A DNA stretch of 64,000 nt, from contig CM022670.1 of assembly GCA_012295275.1 (NCBI GenBank), positions 21,235,146 through 21,299,145 on the forward strand, written 5' to 3'. This DNA is from Chrysomallon squamiferum. Lineage: Eukaryota; Mollusca; Gastropoda; Neomphalida; Peltospiridae. The translations under genes were made by a program, and so were the position numbers. The notes beneath the pieces are model-generated. The model was not told the DNA's origin. It did not search any database and saw nothing but the letters and a program-made list of their open reading frames with translations. Numbering within the stretch: position 1 is the first letter of the stretch; every line of letters starts with the position of its first letter. Shown here piece by piece: positions 23,572 through 38,764 of this stretch.

Positions 23572-26500
23572 TCAGAGTTTACAGTTACCAGGAGATCTGG
23601 GAAATGGAATGACATCTCTGATGTTGGAAACACCAAGAAGAAACTGCAGGTATCTCTCAAAACCCATCCCAAACCCACCATGTGGAGCTGTTCCAAACCT
23701 TCTCAGGTCCAGATACCTGTAATAATAATAACTTCAAAATAATTAGAGCTAAAACATTAGATTACAAAGGAATAAAATAAATTACTACTTTGATTACAGA
23801 TTAAATATCACTAGTGTGTTTGTCATGACAGAAATGATTATGAAAAGAGTTCCACAGACTTCCAAATGGATTATATAATACAGTTCATAAATGAAATAAT
23901 TAGGCTTCTGAGAATGAATGAAGTATGGCATTTCTCTTTAAGTGATATTATAGCACATAAAACATCCTTTACACAAGGTTATCACTAGGATTTCTAAATT
24001 ACTATTTTTATAATAATTAATAGCAAAAATTTTGTTAAGTAACAAATAAAACAATCACATAAAAAAAAAAAAAAAAAAGGAGAAATAAAAACATTTGTTT
24101 TATGTTCATACCAATACAATACATTTTTACAAGAAACACAACAAGCACAAAGAATATTTTTATGTATATTTAAGCTGTACTTTCCTAACACCGCAGATTC
24201 ACTTCAACAACAAACTAAACAAAATTAATATATACAAAATAATACACTGAGGTGGTTTGTTCACTGTATTGCATATACACTGTAAGAACATTATTAATAC
24301 ATATTTCTTGATACTGTAAAGAAAATTAAAACGAAACAAAAAAAATACATAGTCGACTCACCAGTCATAGTTCTCTCTGTTTTCTATGGAGTTGAGTTTC
24401 TTGTCGAGAACATCAAATCTGTGTTCCCTTAGAGTCCCACCAATCAGCTCACCCACAGATGGGACAAGCAGATCAACTGCAGCCACCTTGGTGAAAGTTA
24501 AATAAATTAATAAATCAAAGAATCAAACAGTTTACAATAAATGTTTCTTTAATTACCTTTGTATATTTTTGTTATGATTAACGGTTTATCTGCATCTGTA
24601 AATTACTTTTGTAAGGATGACAATTTAACAGAAGAATGTCACTGCCATCACTTTTACAGCAGTAAGACACTGCTTACAAGGACCTTCCTGCATCAGGAAA
24701 GGACATATATAATCTTTTACAATGGTCCAACAGCTAACTTTGATAATTTTATCTGCATACTTTCTTTCTCACAAACACATTTGTTTTCACACACAAAAAT
24801 ACACAATCACATATACACATATAAACTCTCTTATTTACACACAAACATACATACACACACACACACACACATATACACTGTATAGTTAAGCATACACACA
24901 TACATGTGTATCAATGCATTTTTAAGGTGCTTTTTGGAATTTAAGTGGAAGCAGGTTTCTTACACTGTCTTTAAAATAGTGAACTGTTTCAAGTATACTG
25001 AATCTCGAATTTTTAAATAATAATTCAACAGACTCAACCACATGCCTGACACACAACACATTCATGTATATCATACAAAGCACAGTCAGACACATCTGAA
25101 AAATAAAACATTCAACATACCACACAATCAAACAGATGTAGGACACGCACAATATACATGCCACTCATACAACACATTGAAACATGTCTGACACAACACA
25201 CTCAACCACTTCTGAAACACAACACATACAACCACGTGCGAGGCAGAACATTTTCATCCACATCCAACCCACAACACACTCAACCAGATGTCTGGCACAC
25301 AACCTACATAGGTACACACACTGTCAACTCACAGTTTTTTGGTCATCATTCAGCTTTGCATAAAATGGTTTCAGCTGAGCAGGGAAGTCAGTTACAAACA
25401 CTGGGACACCCCCAAGAATTTCAGTGAGGTACTTCTCATGCTCTTTTTGGAGGTCACATCCCCACTGAAATCAAAATAATTTAATGCATAACTGTTCATA
25501 TATTCTGCATATCAGTATCTTTGTTGAAAAAAATAAAATAAAAAATAAAATAAAAAATATAATTCTAATACCAGTCATAAAATTAATGAATACAGCATAT
25601 ACAGGGTGGTCCAGATGTAACCGAAACAAATTTTATTTCATATAGTTACAGCAAATGTTCAAAATGCAAACCATTATTTGTAATACAGTGATGACATCGT
25701 TCAATGGTTCATTCAGTTACTTTTTTGAATATTTCCGGAGTAATATCTTTCCATGCGATTATGATGCTCTGTTTTAGATCATTGAGAGTCTTTGGTTTGT
25801 CACTGTGTTATCAAAGAAAAATGGGCCAATTAATCCAGAACTACAAAGGCCACCCCAAACAGTGACACCAGGCAAACTGAGCTCATGTTGCAATATCTCA
25901 TGTGGATTTGAATCTGACCAATAAACACAATTATGTCGATTGACCCATCCGTTTAGTTTGAAGCAGGCTTCATCTGACCAGATAATGTGGTTCAAGAAGT
26001 CTGGAAAATCTTCACAGTAAGCCACAAAAGATTCACAAAATTGAAGACGTCTGTCTCCGTCATCTTCGTTAAGAGCCTGGAGTTCCCGCGGACGATATGG
26101 GTGCAAGCCAATATCCGACATGATGCGTTGTAAAGATGATCGTGATATGCCCAGCTCTGCAGAAGCACGTCTCTGGGATTTGCGAGGGCTGTTGACGTAT
26201 GATGATGCTACTAATTCCTGGTTGGCAATTGTCCTCATTGTTCTTGGTGCACCAGGTTTATATGCATCAGTGACGTTGCCAGTTCGTTCGAATTTTTGTA
26301 CCAATTCATAGATTGACGATTTTGATGGAGGTGGTGTATCAAACGATTCATTCCAATGATCAATAACATTTTTGTAACTCCTCTTCGACAAATAATAACT
26401 TTTAACAGCATGAATACGTTCTTCCAATTTTAAAGTGCGTCGTGTGTTGGCCATGTCTGTTAAATGAAAGAGGGCGACAAAATGATAAAACGAAGACTAT

Positions 26501-29341
26501 CAAAGAAGAAGGTTTCTGTCTTCTCTTAAATAGTCTTTGCAACACTTTCAGTGGTGATGATGAAACCGGTTAACACAGCCATGCACGTGAAGTCTCTTTA
26601 CCAATTCTCCCTGATATCGATCGCTTCGGTATTTCGTGAATCTGACTTGAAATCAGTGATCATCGATTGAGCTTTCGGGTTCGGTTACATCTGGGCCACC
26701 CTGTATATATATATATAATTTTATTGCTTTGATGTAAGAATTATATTAAGTAAATCCAGTTATGTGTAGTTAAATAATAGTTTACTGTTGTTATTCTTGT
26801 ACTGAATCTGATCATATCAAACTTGTGTCCAACAAAAACTTACAGAAACTTTGAACTGAAAATTTGGATTATTTTTCTCAAGCAATTCAACAGCATCTGT
26901 GTAGGACAACCTGTCGAAATAAAGATAAATAAACAATTAAAATATGAAAAAAAATATAAAAAAATATTTTAAATTAATAACCAATTTTTTTTTTTAATAT
27001 AAGTAAATGAATTAAAAATTTTAAATAAAAAATAATTTAAAATAGTAAACAAAAAATTAAAAAATTAAAATAAGAAAATAAATAAACACTTTAAAATAAG
27101 TAAACAAACAGTTATAATTTTATTTTAAAAAAATAATGATAACAAAATGTAAATTACTTTAAAATAAGAAAATAAAGAAGCAGTTTAAAACAAGAACTGA
27201 TTATTACCTTTCAAATGTACTGGACAAACATTTCTGAACTTTTTTCTTAAAAATAAAATAAATAAAAATTGAAAAATAAATTAATATCATTTTTTTTCAT
27301 TTAATAAAATTTAAATCTACTTAAACATATACCTTTCTGATGACAACTTACTCATATTCATCTTTCCAATGTCCATACATCTGTACATTATAGGCACATG
27401 AGGTGATTATTAAAACAAAACGTACAAGCACATTGATTTCATTTGTGAAAAAGCCAACATAAATTTGGTTTTGTGAATTAGCTAACTTGTGATCTGGAAC
27501 AGTAGTTTATAGAAATTTTAATGTATATCTAGTTAGTGTATATTCTGAATAGTTAGTATTTGGAAATGATGCAAAATGTTTCTCAAGATTCCAAAATTAT
27601 GACATAATATATACAGCAAATAACTGTAGGGCATTTCTCAACAAACACATATTCACTTATCTGTTTTTGATAAATTTAAAAAAAAAAAGATTTTGAGAAG
27701 TTCATGTATTCTGATTTTCTGAAGGTATTAAAACCAGTGAATATTCTCACCACATGAGTGGGTTCAGCTATTCTCTGATGATAGAATTTGACATCCTCCA
27801 AATCACTAAGTCCTAGATATGTGATCCTTACCAAGTTTTCCATTATCTGTTGAATGAAAGTTAAAGATGTAAATTGTAATGTGAACACACAAGGCCTTAA
27901 ATCAACATCCTCATGTACACTTTATTATATAAAGAAGTTAAGAAAGAAAATGTATGTAATTATGTATCTAATTATTCAGATAATGTTACATTCAACAAAA
28001 ATTTATTTACACGCCTTGTCATACAAAGTAGGAAATTAGATTTAAGACAAAACATTTATAAAAATTTATATGAATCTGACAGATAGATAGATAGATGAAT
28101 AAAGATATAAATAAAGATATACAATTATACAGACATATAGTACATAATGCACATTTGTTTTTGTCATTAATACTTTGGATAATGTAAGTACAGAAATACA
28201 AATTTTATTAAACTATTTGAGGAGTTGCTACATGAAGAAAATAAAGAGACTGGAAACCTGCATTAAATCTTCTAACTTCTGTATGAAAACAACTTCAGCT
28301 TCAATCATGTAAAATTCTGACAGATGATGTCTACCTCGAGAATTCTCTGCTCGAAATGTCGGCCCAAAGTTGTACACTTTAGAAAATGCTCTGAAAACAA
28401 ATGATTTATATTGAAACAGAATAAAATAAATAATATGTAATATAACAAAACAAATAAATAAAAAAAATTTTTAGTTGTAATTTAAATAAAATGAATAAAA
28501 GAATAATGACAAATAAACTGTTTTAAATAAATGAAACATCTTTAAACTTCTATGACACTAAGAAGATAAATCCGTTCAGAAAAGACTAGGAGGAGGTGGG
28601 TATTAAACTCTACCCTGCTACAGCTTCAAGATGAAGTTGTCCTGAAACTGTCAAATAAGCTGGCTTGCCAAAAAATTCTAAATCTTCTTCCGTTTCTCCA
28701 TCTTTTAGTGGCTGTGAAACTCCAGTTGGCTGAAATTAAAAAAAGTTTTTAAAAATATCATACTTGACAGACAAATAAGATAATATCCTACTTGATTAAC
28801 AAATATGATCAAATTTTACTTGAAAGACATGGCAAAATAATATCTAGCTTAATAAATATGATATCCTACTTCATGAGATAATATCCTACTTAATAATTAT
28901 TATATCTTTCATAATAAAAATAATATCTTTCGTATAATAAAAATATTCTATTTAATAAATAAATACAATATCTAACTTGATAAACAAAAATGATACTATC
29001 CCTTTTTAATAGACAACATTCTTTGACTTTGTAACTAAAGAAAATAAGATTCTGGAACCATTTTTCAAAAATGCGCGAATCGCTTAAAATATTCACAACA
29101 ATATTAATATCCCACCTTTGATGTAATTAAATCCAGCAACTGCTAATAAAACATTTTGATGGTAATTATAAGATATGAGATATCATTCAAAGATTCTTAT
29201 TTTAAAAATGAATTAAGAGAAATTTGTTTACCTGTACTTTGAACACCTCTCCTGCTCCCTCACAGTCACTTGATGTCAGGATTGGTGTGTGCACAAAACA
29301 AAAGTCATGTTTCTGTAACATCAATAATAAAAAAAATAATA

Positions 29342-29424
<83 letters not shown>

Positions 29425-32400
29425 AAATAAAAAAATAAAAATAAAAATAAAAATAAGTTCAAAGAAGAAGAAGAAGAAAAAATAATTTATACAACAAAAA
29501 TGAAAATGTAATTGCTAATAATAATGAAACAATGAATATGACATTACTGCTAATAAAAAACAGTTATAACATAAATAGTAAAAACAATGTAACATTATAA
29601 AACAATAAAGAGAAAGAAAAAGAAAAGAATTGAAAAGAAAAAGAGACAAGCAGAGAAAGAGAGAGAAAAATCAAACTTTTATTTCTAAACATTTTACAGC
29701 AAACTCAGCATTCAAACACATTATTTCCCTTTGACCAGTACTTAAACAAAAAACTGTACTGATATTCCACCTAATATAATTTTTTTTCTATTTTAATATA
29801 ATACTTATGCTTTGTTTAGTAGTTGTTTTGACCTATTTTTATGAATTAACCTTGACAAATCAGTATAATAATAATGATGATAAAGACCATAATGGTAAAT
29901 AACAACAGTAATACAGATTTGTTATTCCTTCTAGAACACTATAACAGATTAAATGGTTATTTGTATGTTAAATATCAAATGAAACTTGTAACATATATAC
30001 ATTAATCTATATTTAACTGTCCACAATTATAAAAATACTACTGCCTACAATGAAAAGAAAATCTGTGGTTTGAAGTTCTTAGGCTGGGAATCATTTGCCT
30101 CATACTAACATGACACCAACATGAAACTGACTGTATCGGACATGAAACATAAATGAATGAATCTGTTAAAATAAAACGACATGGCAATACTGTACTTTTA
30201 TAATGCTCTGTTTTGCAGAGGCACCTAACTGCATTGAACAACATATTATAGTGCCAATCATTATCATATTTTATGCTGGTGTTTCTTATTTTTCTATAGT
30301 TGTGGCCTAGATAATGTGAAGCAGCTGCATATCCATGTTGTCTGGTGTGGACTCACTGAAGGACACCAGATTGCTTTAAAGAAGCTTTCTAAAATTTCTC
30401 CGCTCTGTTCAGATGTAGAAGAAAAAAAAGAACTTGCAACTGGCAATTTTAGATGTATAATTTTAAAACATTTCTGATTGTAATATGTTCATATTGGTTT
30501 TTTTCATTATTATATTACAATATAATTTGGAATATTTTACATTATAACTGAAAACCAGTCTCCAAAATATGTCAGTGATTATCTTCTATTTGTATTAAAG
30601 CTGTAATAAATATTCTGTGAAACACTTTTTTAAAACTGCTTTTTGATGCAAGTATAATAATGCTATATATATGTTAAATTTAATAATAAACTTTTATAAT
30701 TCTTTATTTTTATTATTATTATTATTGTTATTATTATTACTTTTTATAAATTATTATTATTTGTGTAATGGCAAAGTTATTTATTAAATATAAATAGAGA
30801 TTTGTTCTTTCTATAATTTTGGCTTTATTAGCCGAAATCTTTGCTAGCGACTGCAAATATAAGGCTTATTTTCTTTGAACATGTCACAACAGTTATGCCA
30901 ATAATGTTAAATAATGTAAAAAAAGCAATACAATAATGTGGTGTAATTTTTCTGTTATATTTTCACGCTACCATTTTATCCATGTGACTTTCTTTTATGG
31001 TACAATTTTTTTTTTCAAATAACACAAACGTGAACTTAAAAAGAGATTATTATATGTAATAAAAAAAACAACAACAAGAAAAACGGGAAACCTGAAAAAA
31101 GTTATGAATTGCCATTGTAGCAGCATTTCGTATTCTCAGCAGGGCAGACATTGATATTGTTCGTGGTCGGAGATGTGGAAAGAGTCGAGTGTAATCAGGA
31201 GGGTGTCGTTTCCGAGCTTTGAATGGATACTCCTGAGAAAACAGAACAAGTTACCCAGATATCAGACAACGAGTGCAAATTCTGCATGGATGCTAGCAAT
31301 TCTAAAATTTAAACTTTATACAATAATTATGTCAAATCCATCTGAGAAAAAAAGAAATTTATTTTTAAAACTCCTCATTTGTTGAACAAAATTGCAAAAT
31401 GTTTTAATTTCTGGAAGCAATGAGGGACAAAAAAAAAACCGGTAGATTTTATTTAATAATAATTAATTATATACAATACATTTTCAATAAAAAAAACAAT
31501 TAAAATAAAATAAATTAAGTCCAAATTAATAATTATAAATTGATTAAATAATAAAACTAGAAAAAAAAAAAAAAGTTAAAATAAGTACATTAATATTAAT
31601 AACAGTAATTAAGAAATAACAATAATTATGATGAAAAGTAAACATGTTTTCAATACCAGAGGGTCACATTCTCCTAAAACCGCCAGTTTCTCTGCAATGA
31701 GTTCAATTTCCTGTCCACTGTATTTACTCTTTACCAACTGTCCTTCGACAGAAATACAGCTTCCATATGTTACATCTCTGAAAAAAAAAGAATAAAACAA
31801 AGTAAAAAAACAAAAAAAATTATGTTTGTTCAAAAACACATTTTCAAATGAATTATTACAAACTTTTGAGACTCAGGTTTATAAGCACAAATAATTCTGG
31901 AAAATGTTTTCTTAAACTGTTAAAGTAAACTTTCCTGATGTGAAAATATAGTTACTACTAATGGGTTTTAAATTGTAAAGATCTCACATTCGAAAGATAT
32001 ATTTTGAAATAACCAGTGGTAAAGGTATTAAACAATCAAACTTTTTTATTTAATATATATATATATATATATGATCAGGTTAGGCATTTAGTTGCACATT
32101 AAATGCAAGGTGCAAATGAATGTTCAGTTTGACATACTCTTTATACTAGAGTGGTTTTTTTCATGTTTCCTGTAAATGAATGGTAAGGATTACCAACTTT
32201 GTTCCCAAAACAGATCAATTATTTAACCAGTCAGGCAAATTAATCTCTTCTGTAGTGTTGTTAATCAAAACAAAACTATTTGTTACATGGATTTAGAAAC
32301 AGTCCAGTAAGGCACCTCTGATTTTGTTTTGACTTGCTAACTTACTTGGTTAACAAACTGGAATCACAGACAACCTGCAGTGACTGCAGAGAGGACCCAT

Positions 32401-32537
32401 CTGACAGCTGGAGAAAAGCTGTGTCCTTGTGTTTTCTCACTGCTCTTAGCCATCCCTGAAATATCAATCAATTTTAAAAGTATAATTCAAGTTGTGATCA
32501 ACACGGGGAAAAAAGAAGTAAAAAAAGGAAATAAATA

Positions 32538-32619
<82 letters not shown>

Positions 32620-32932
32620 TATTTTCACTAATAATAATAAATGAATCATTTCATCATGGATGCAGACATACTGAATTGTAATACTACAGAAAATTATCAT
32701 TTGAAATAACTTCCGGTTATGGTGATATATACCGAGAACACGTTCTCTTGTATTTCTGTTGTACATATCAATCCCAAAATTATTGTGCCTAAAATCCTTG
32801 GAAGTAAAGAAACCCCCAAATGACTATCGTCTACACACAAATAAGATGTAGATAACAGTTAAAAAATATTTCTGTACGTATTTTACTAATAAAATTTAAT
32901 TCCAGCAGCTCTTTCGTTTATCTATTTAATTT

Positions 32933-32963
<31 letters not shown>

Positions 32964-33072
32964 AATTTCATATCAATAAAAAAAAAAAAAAAAAAAAAAA
33001 ACATTGCTCTTTGCCATTATTTTTATTATTATAACTGAGTATGCCAAATATGCTTTACATTTACAACAGGAA

Positions 33073-33114
<42 letters not shown>

Positions 33115-33277
33115 AAAAATACAAAATAATAATAAAAAAAAACTATTTCAGTCTAAAACGAATACTATTAATAAATTATGATATTTAAGTATGTGTTTAA
33201 GAAAAATGTCTTTTTTAGGCACACACACACGCACATATTCATATGCATACATCAACACCACTACTACTGCCTACTAC

Positions 33278-33316
<39 letters not shown>

Positions 33317-33713
33317 ACATACATACATACATTACATACATACATATATATATTATATATATATATATACATTGCATTGCATTATATTAAATTCTATTCT
33401 ATTCTATTATATTATTTTATGCTATGTTACAAGATAGTTATGTATGTGCAGGTAAATCATTATATTTTTAACAGTTTCAATAATACTGACATACATACTT
33501 ATAGATTTCTTATTTTCAAATGATGTAAGCAGTCTGTTGTTCGCAGTTTATCTAAATTAAATAAGCATTACTTTTTATTTTTCTAGCTATTTATTTTTTC
33601 GGAAGAGGTAATGACCTAAACATTTACCTATTTCTCTGTCATACAAACCCATATAATAATAATAATAAAAACAATAATAATAATAATAATAACACTAATA
33701 ACACTAATAACAC

Positions 33714-33760
<47 letters not shown>

Positions 33761-34298
33761 TACTTTCACTAATAATAACAAATGAAACAAAAATATGATA
33801 CATGTGTGTGCGCAAACGTGAAACGAACACTATATATGTGAGTATATTTTATGTCAATGAGATCGAACTCGATAGCGTAGACTCAGTGACAAGTATTGCT
33901 TTGCTAACCTTTGTTTTTGGAAAAATATTTCTTTTATTTATGCTTAATTGTAAATACTGTTGTTATTGATAAATATCACCTAAAATTAATATAACTCACT
34001 TGTGTCTATGTTTAAAAAAGGATGATCTTTGACACGACAATTATGTTTATAATTAATGTTAACTTTTAAATAATAAATTAATTATAAATATAAAATTAAC
34101 ATCATAAACAGAGTTATTCACTAATTCAGCGCAAACCTCGATTTGTAACACTTTATTTTCTGTGTCAGTCGATAAAATAGTTTCAACAGATTTACGAAAT
34201 GTTGAATATCTTGCAAAAGTACACCAACTGCTTTTCAAAAGTCTTCGAAACGATTTCTGTACAGTCGGGGCGAAATATTTCATCATGGACGCAGACAT
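23572..34298 (-). CDS. NARS2: Mitochondrial asparaginyl-tRNA synthetase
   Basis: It joins Asn to mitochondrial tRNA-Asn in the matrix. Thirteen exons on the minus strand: 34298-34137, 32455-32346, 31777-31657, 31232-31092, 29312-29232, 28729-28614, 28390-28258, 27846-27751, 27245-27208, 26910-26844, 25464-25333, 24486-24362 and 23716-23572. All are GT-AG, every phase closes, and they total 488 aa (human NARS2 is about 477). The N-terminus is a basic mitochondrial leader ([19 protein letters not shown]). An OB-fold tRNA-binding domain follows (from about 55, [16 protein letters not shown]). The class II core has the motif 1 Pro near 188, motif 2 [19 protein letters not shown] (Arg257, Glu259) and motif 3 [11 protein letters not shown] (Arg462). 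The end [13 protein letters not shown] is the NARS2 type, not cytosolic NARS1. Donors of exons 1, 4 and 7 are weak (GTTTGC, GTTTCC). Confidence 0.95.
24916..25020. repeat. Dispersed ~105-bp repeat, copy 2, in a NARS2 intron
   Basis: Second copy of the element at 19834-19937, same orientation, with a few substitutions. It ends in TTTTTAAATAATAATTC. Confidence 0.85.
25021..25332. other. CA-rich intron segment of NARS2
   Basis: A loosely repeated ACACAACACA-type sequence with units such as CTGACACACAACACATTC (about 25045-25320) suggests a degenerate minisatellite of roughly 35-45 bp. No coding signal is seen. Confidence 0.5.
25602..26703 (-). mobile_element. Tc1/mariner-superfamily element, internally deleted
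   Basis: The element is 1102 bp, flanked by TA target duplications (25600-25601 and 26704-26705). Terminal inverted repeats of about 28 bp begin CAGGGTGG(T/C)CCAGATG and differ at only two or so positions. It sits in the NARS2 intron between exons 10 and 11, with its transposase on the same strand as NARS2. It lies near the middle of that intron and does not touch the splice sites. Confidence 0.95.
25646..26454 (-). pseudogene. Broken mariner-like transposase
   Basis: The frame 26454-25774 starts [18 protein letters not shown], a helix-turn-helix N-terminus of the DUF4817 type. It reaches the first catalytic acid in IIWSDEACF (Asp about 161), then VTVWGGL and PFFFDNTVT, and stops. A second frame resumes at about 25805 with [12 protein letters not shown] and ends [10 protein letters not shown] before TAA at 25646-25648, with one in-frame stop. 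The segment normally carrying the second and third catalytic acids is absent, so an internal deletion of roughly 200-250 bp is inferred. The copy cannot be active. Confidence 0.9.
27246..27750. other. NARS2 intron, no feature
   Basis: The intron between exons 8 and 9. A short spliceable-looking segment near 27353-27381 has an acceptor and donor, but its phase does not fit. Exon 8 joins exon 9 directly. Confidence 0.6.
29343..29422. repeat. Poly(A) run of about 75-80 bp in a NARS2 intron
   Basis: An almost pure A run flanked by AAT and AAAAT repeats. On the NARS2 strand it is poly(T) ending about 30 bases before the exon 5 acceptor (TTACAG at 29313), so it sits where the polypyrimidine tract is expected. 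Its exact length is unreliable. Confidence 0.93.
29423..31091. other. NARS2: Large NARS2 intron
   Basis: The intron between exons 4 and 5, about 1.8 kb. AT-rich, with a TCTGGTGT/ACACCAGA hairpin (8-bp stem, 14-nt loop) near 30338-30367. It holds no confident gene. Confidence 0.6.
32539..32617. repeat. (AAT)n in NARS2 intron 1
   Basis: About 78 bases of pure AAT repeat. Further (AAT)n runs lie at about 33651-33758 and 35327-35416, at the edges of the duplicated blocks described below. Confidence 0.97.
32640..33650. repeat. NARS2 5'-region duplicate, copy 1 (in intron 1)
   Basis: It starts with the first seven codons of NARS2 exon 1 followed by a stop (ATGTCTGCATCCATGATGAAATGA on the minus strand, read in two pieces: the start codon region and a TGA). 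It continues through the promoter-side sequence seen at 34279-35280. The offset to copy 2 is 1629 bp (CATCATGGA at 32652 and 34281). The ETS-type site is kept (32709-32717). Only microsatellite lengths and scattered bases differ. Confidence 0.92.
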
Positions 34299-34723
34299 AT
34301 TGAATTGTAATACTGCAGAAAATTATCATTTGAAATAACTTCCGGTTATGGTGATATATACCGAGAAGGCGTTCTCTTGTATTTCTGTCGTACATATCAA
34401 TCCCAAAATTATTGTGCCTAAAATCCTTGGAAGTAAAGAAACCCCCAAATGACTATCGTCTACACACAAATAATATGTAGATAACAGTTAAAAAATATTT
34501 CTGTACATATTTTACTAATAAAATTTAATTCCGGCAGCTCTTTCGTTTGTCTATTTAATTTATTTATTTATTTATTTATTTAATGTTAAATTTCGTATCA
34601 CACACGCAAATACTTTTTCTTTCAATAAAAAAAAAAAAAAAAAAAAAAATAAATAAAACATTGCTCTTTGCCATTATTATTATTATAACTGAGTATGCCG
34701 AATATGCTTTACATTTACAACAG

Positions 34724-34762
<39 letters not shown>

Positions 34763-35280
34763 AAAAATAATAATAAAAAAAACTGTTTCAGTCTAAAACG
34801 AATACTATTAATAAATTATGATATTTAAGTATGTGTTTAAGAAAAATTTTTTTAGGCACACACACACACACACGTACATATTCATATGCATACATCAACA
34901 CCACTACTACTGCCTACTACTATCACTATATATATATACATACATACATACATTACATACATACATACATATATATATTTATATATATATATATATACAT
35001 TGCATTGCATTATATTAAATTCTATTCTATTCTATTATATTATTTTATGCTATGTTACAAGATAGTTATGTATGTGCAGGTAAATCATTATATTTTTAAC
35101 AGTTTCAGTAATACTGACGTACATACTTATAGATTTCTTATTTCCAAATGATGTAAGCAGTCTGTTGTTCGCAGTATATCTAAATTAAATAAAAATTACT
35201 TTTATTTTTCTAGCTATTTATTTTTTCGGAAGAGGTAATGACCTGAACATTTACCTGTTTCTCTGTCATACAAACACCCA
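34279..35280. repeat. NARS2 5'-region, copy 2 (native promoter)
   Basis: This copy carries the functional start codon at 34298 and the sequence upstream of it, so it is the most likely working promoter. Order of marks shared with copies 1 and 3: GTACATATCAATCCCAAAAT, CCCCCAAATGAC, TTGCTCTTTGCCATTATT, TATGATATTTA and GCAGTCTGTTGTTCGCAGT. Confidence 0.92.
34338..34346 (-). promoter_or_regulatory. NARS2: ETS/GABP-type site ACCGGAAGT upstream of NARS2
   Basis: ACCGGAAGT on the minus strand, 40 bases upstream of the ATG. It is an exact match to the GABP (NRF-2) consensus, which is common in promoters of nuclear genes for mitochondrial proteins. The same nine bases are kept in copy 1 at 32709-32717. 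No TATA box is evident in the usual place. Confidence 0.55.
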
Positions 35281-35326
35281 CACACTCACATGCACTCAAA
35301 GGCTCGACCCATACTCGTACACATAC

Positions 35327-35384
<58 letters not shown>

Positions 35385-35417
35385 GCAATAGCAATAGCAA
35401 TAATAATAATAATAATG

Positions 35418-35627
35418 TACTTCTGTCGTACATATCAATCCCAAAATTATTGTGCCTAAAATCCTTGGAAGTACAGAAACCCCCAAATGACCATCGTCAA
35501 CACACAAATAAGACGTAGATAACAGTTTAAAAATATTTCTGTACGTATTTTACCAATAAAATTTAATTCCGGCAGCTCTTTCGTTTATCTATTTAATTAA
35601 TTAATTTATTTATTTTTAAATTTCGTA

Positions 35628-35667
<40 letters not shown>

Positions 35668-36245
35668 TTTATTTCAATTAAAAACAAAAAAACAAAAAAA
35701 CATTGCTCTTTGCCATTATTATTATTATAACTGAGTATGCCGAATATGCTTTACATTTACAACAGGAACTAAAAATAAATAAATAAATAAATAAAATTAA
35801 AATAAATTAAATTATAAAAAAAAAAAAAAAAAAAAAATAATAATAAAAAAAAACGATTTCAATCTAAAACGAATAAAATTAATAAATTATGATATTTACG
35901 TATGTGTTTAAGAAAAAGGTTTTTTTAGTGCACACACACGCACGTATACACATGCATACATCAGCACTACTACTATTGCCTACTACTACTACTACTACTA
36001 CTACTATCACTATATATATACATTGCATTGCATTATATTATATTATATTATATTATATTATATTATATTATATTATATTATATTATATTATATTATGCTA
36101 TGTTACAAGATATGTATGTGCATGTAAATCATTATATTTTTAACAATTTCAGTTATATTGACGTACATACTTATAGATTTCTTATTTTCAAATGATGTAA
36201 GCAGTCTGTTGTTCGCAGTATATCTAAATTAAATAAACTTAAATT
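35418..36245. repeat. NARS2 5'-region duplicate, copy 3 (upstream)
   Basis: It begins inside the shared unit (TTCTGTCGTACATATC) and lacks the start codon and the ETS-type site. It is offset 1038 bp from copy 2. It has private expansions: (CA)n at about 35627-35664, (ACT)n at about 35978-36006 and a (TTATA)n pentamer run at about 36028-36095. Confidence 0.92.
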
Positions 36246-38700
<2,455 letters not shown>

Positions 38701-38734
38701 TTCTTTTTTGTTTCCGGTTTGCCCGGTGCTATTG

Positions 38735-38742
38735 TCATGTGA
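38735..38742 (+). promoter_or_regulatory. LAMTOR1: M-box/CLEAR-like TCATGTGA before LAMTOR1
   Basis: TCATGTGA lies 24 bases before the ATG. It matches the MITF/TFE M-box and is one base from the CLEAR core CACGTG form used by TFEB on lysosomal genes. An ETS-like TTTCCGGT lies at 38710-38719. The role is inferred from motif and gene function. Confidence 0.35.
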
Positions 38743-38764
38743 AGGCGATTTCTTTGCCTTCGCA
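38738..38764 (+). promoter_or_regulatory. LAMTOR1: 5'-leader stem-loop just before the LAMTOR1 start codon
   Basis: TGTGAAGGC (38738-38746) pairs with GCCTTCGCA (38756-38764): nine pairs with one G-U wobble and a nine-base loop. Two bases separate it from the ATG at 38767. If it lies inside the mRNA, it would sit at the initiation site. Confidence 0.45.

Noticed and set aside
23457-23696. 79-codon minus-strand frame over the last NARS2 exon
   Set aside because: It is the wrong frame. The neighbouring frame reads motif 3 of the synthetase and ends at 23572.
27353-27381. Extra NARS2 exon (acceptor TGTACAG, donor GTAAGT)
   Set aside because: No frame of this segment fits its neighbours. Exon 8 (ending 27751) joins exon 9 (from 27245) in phase 0, and the protein aligns without it.
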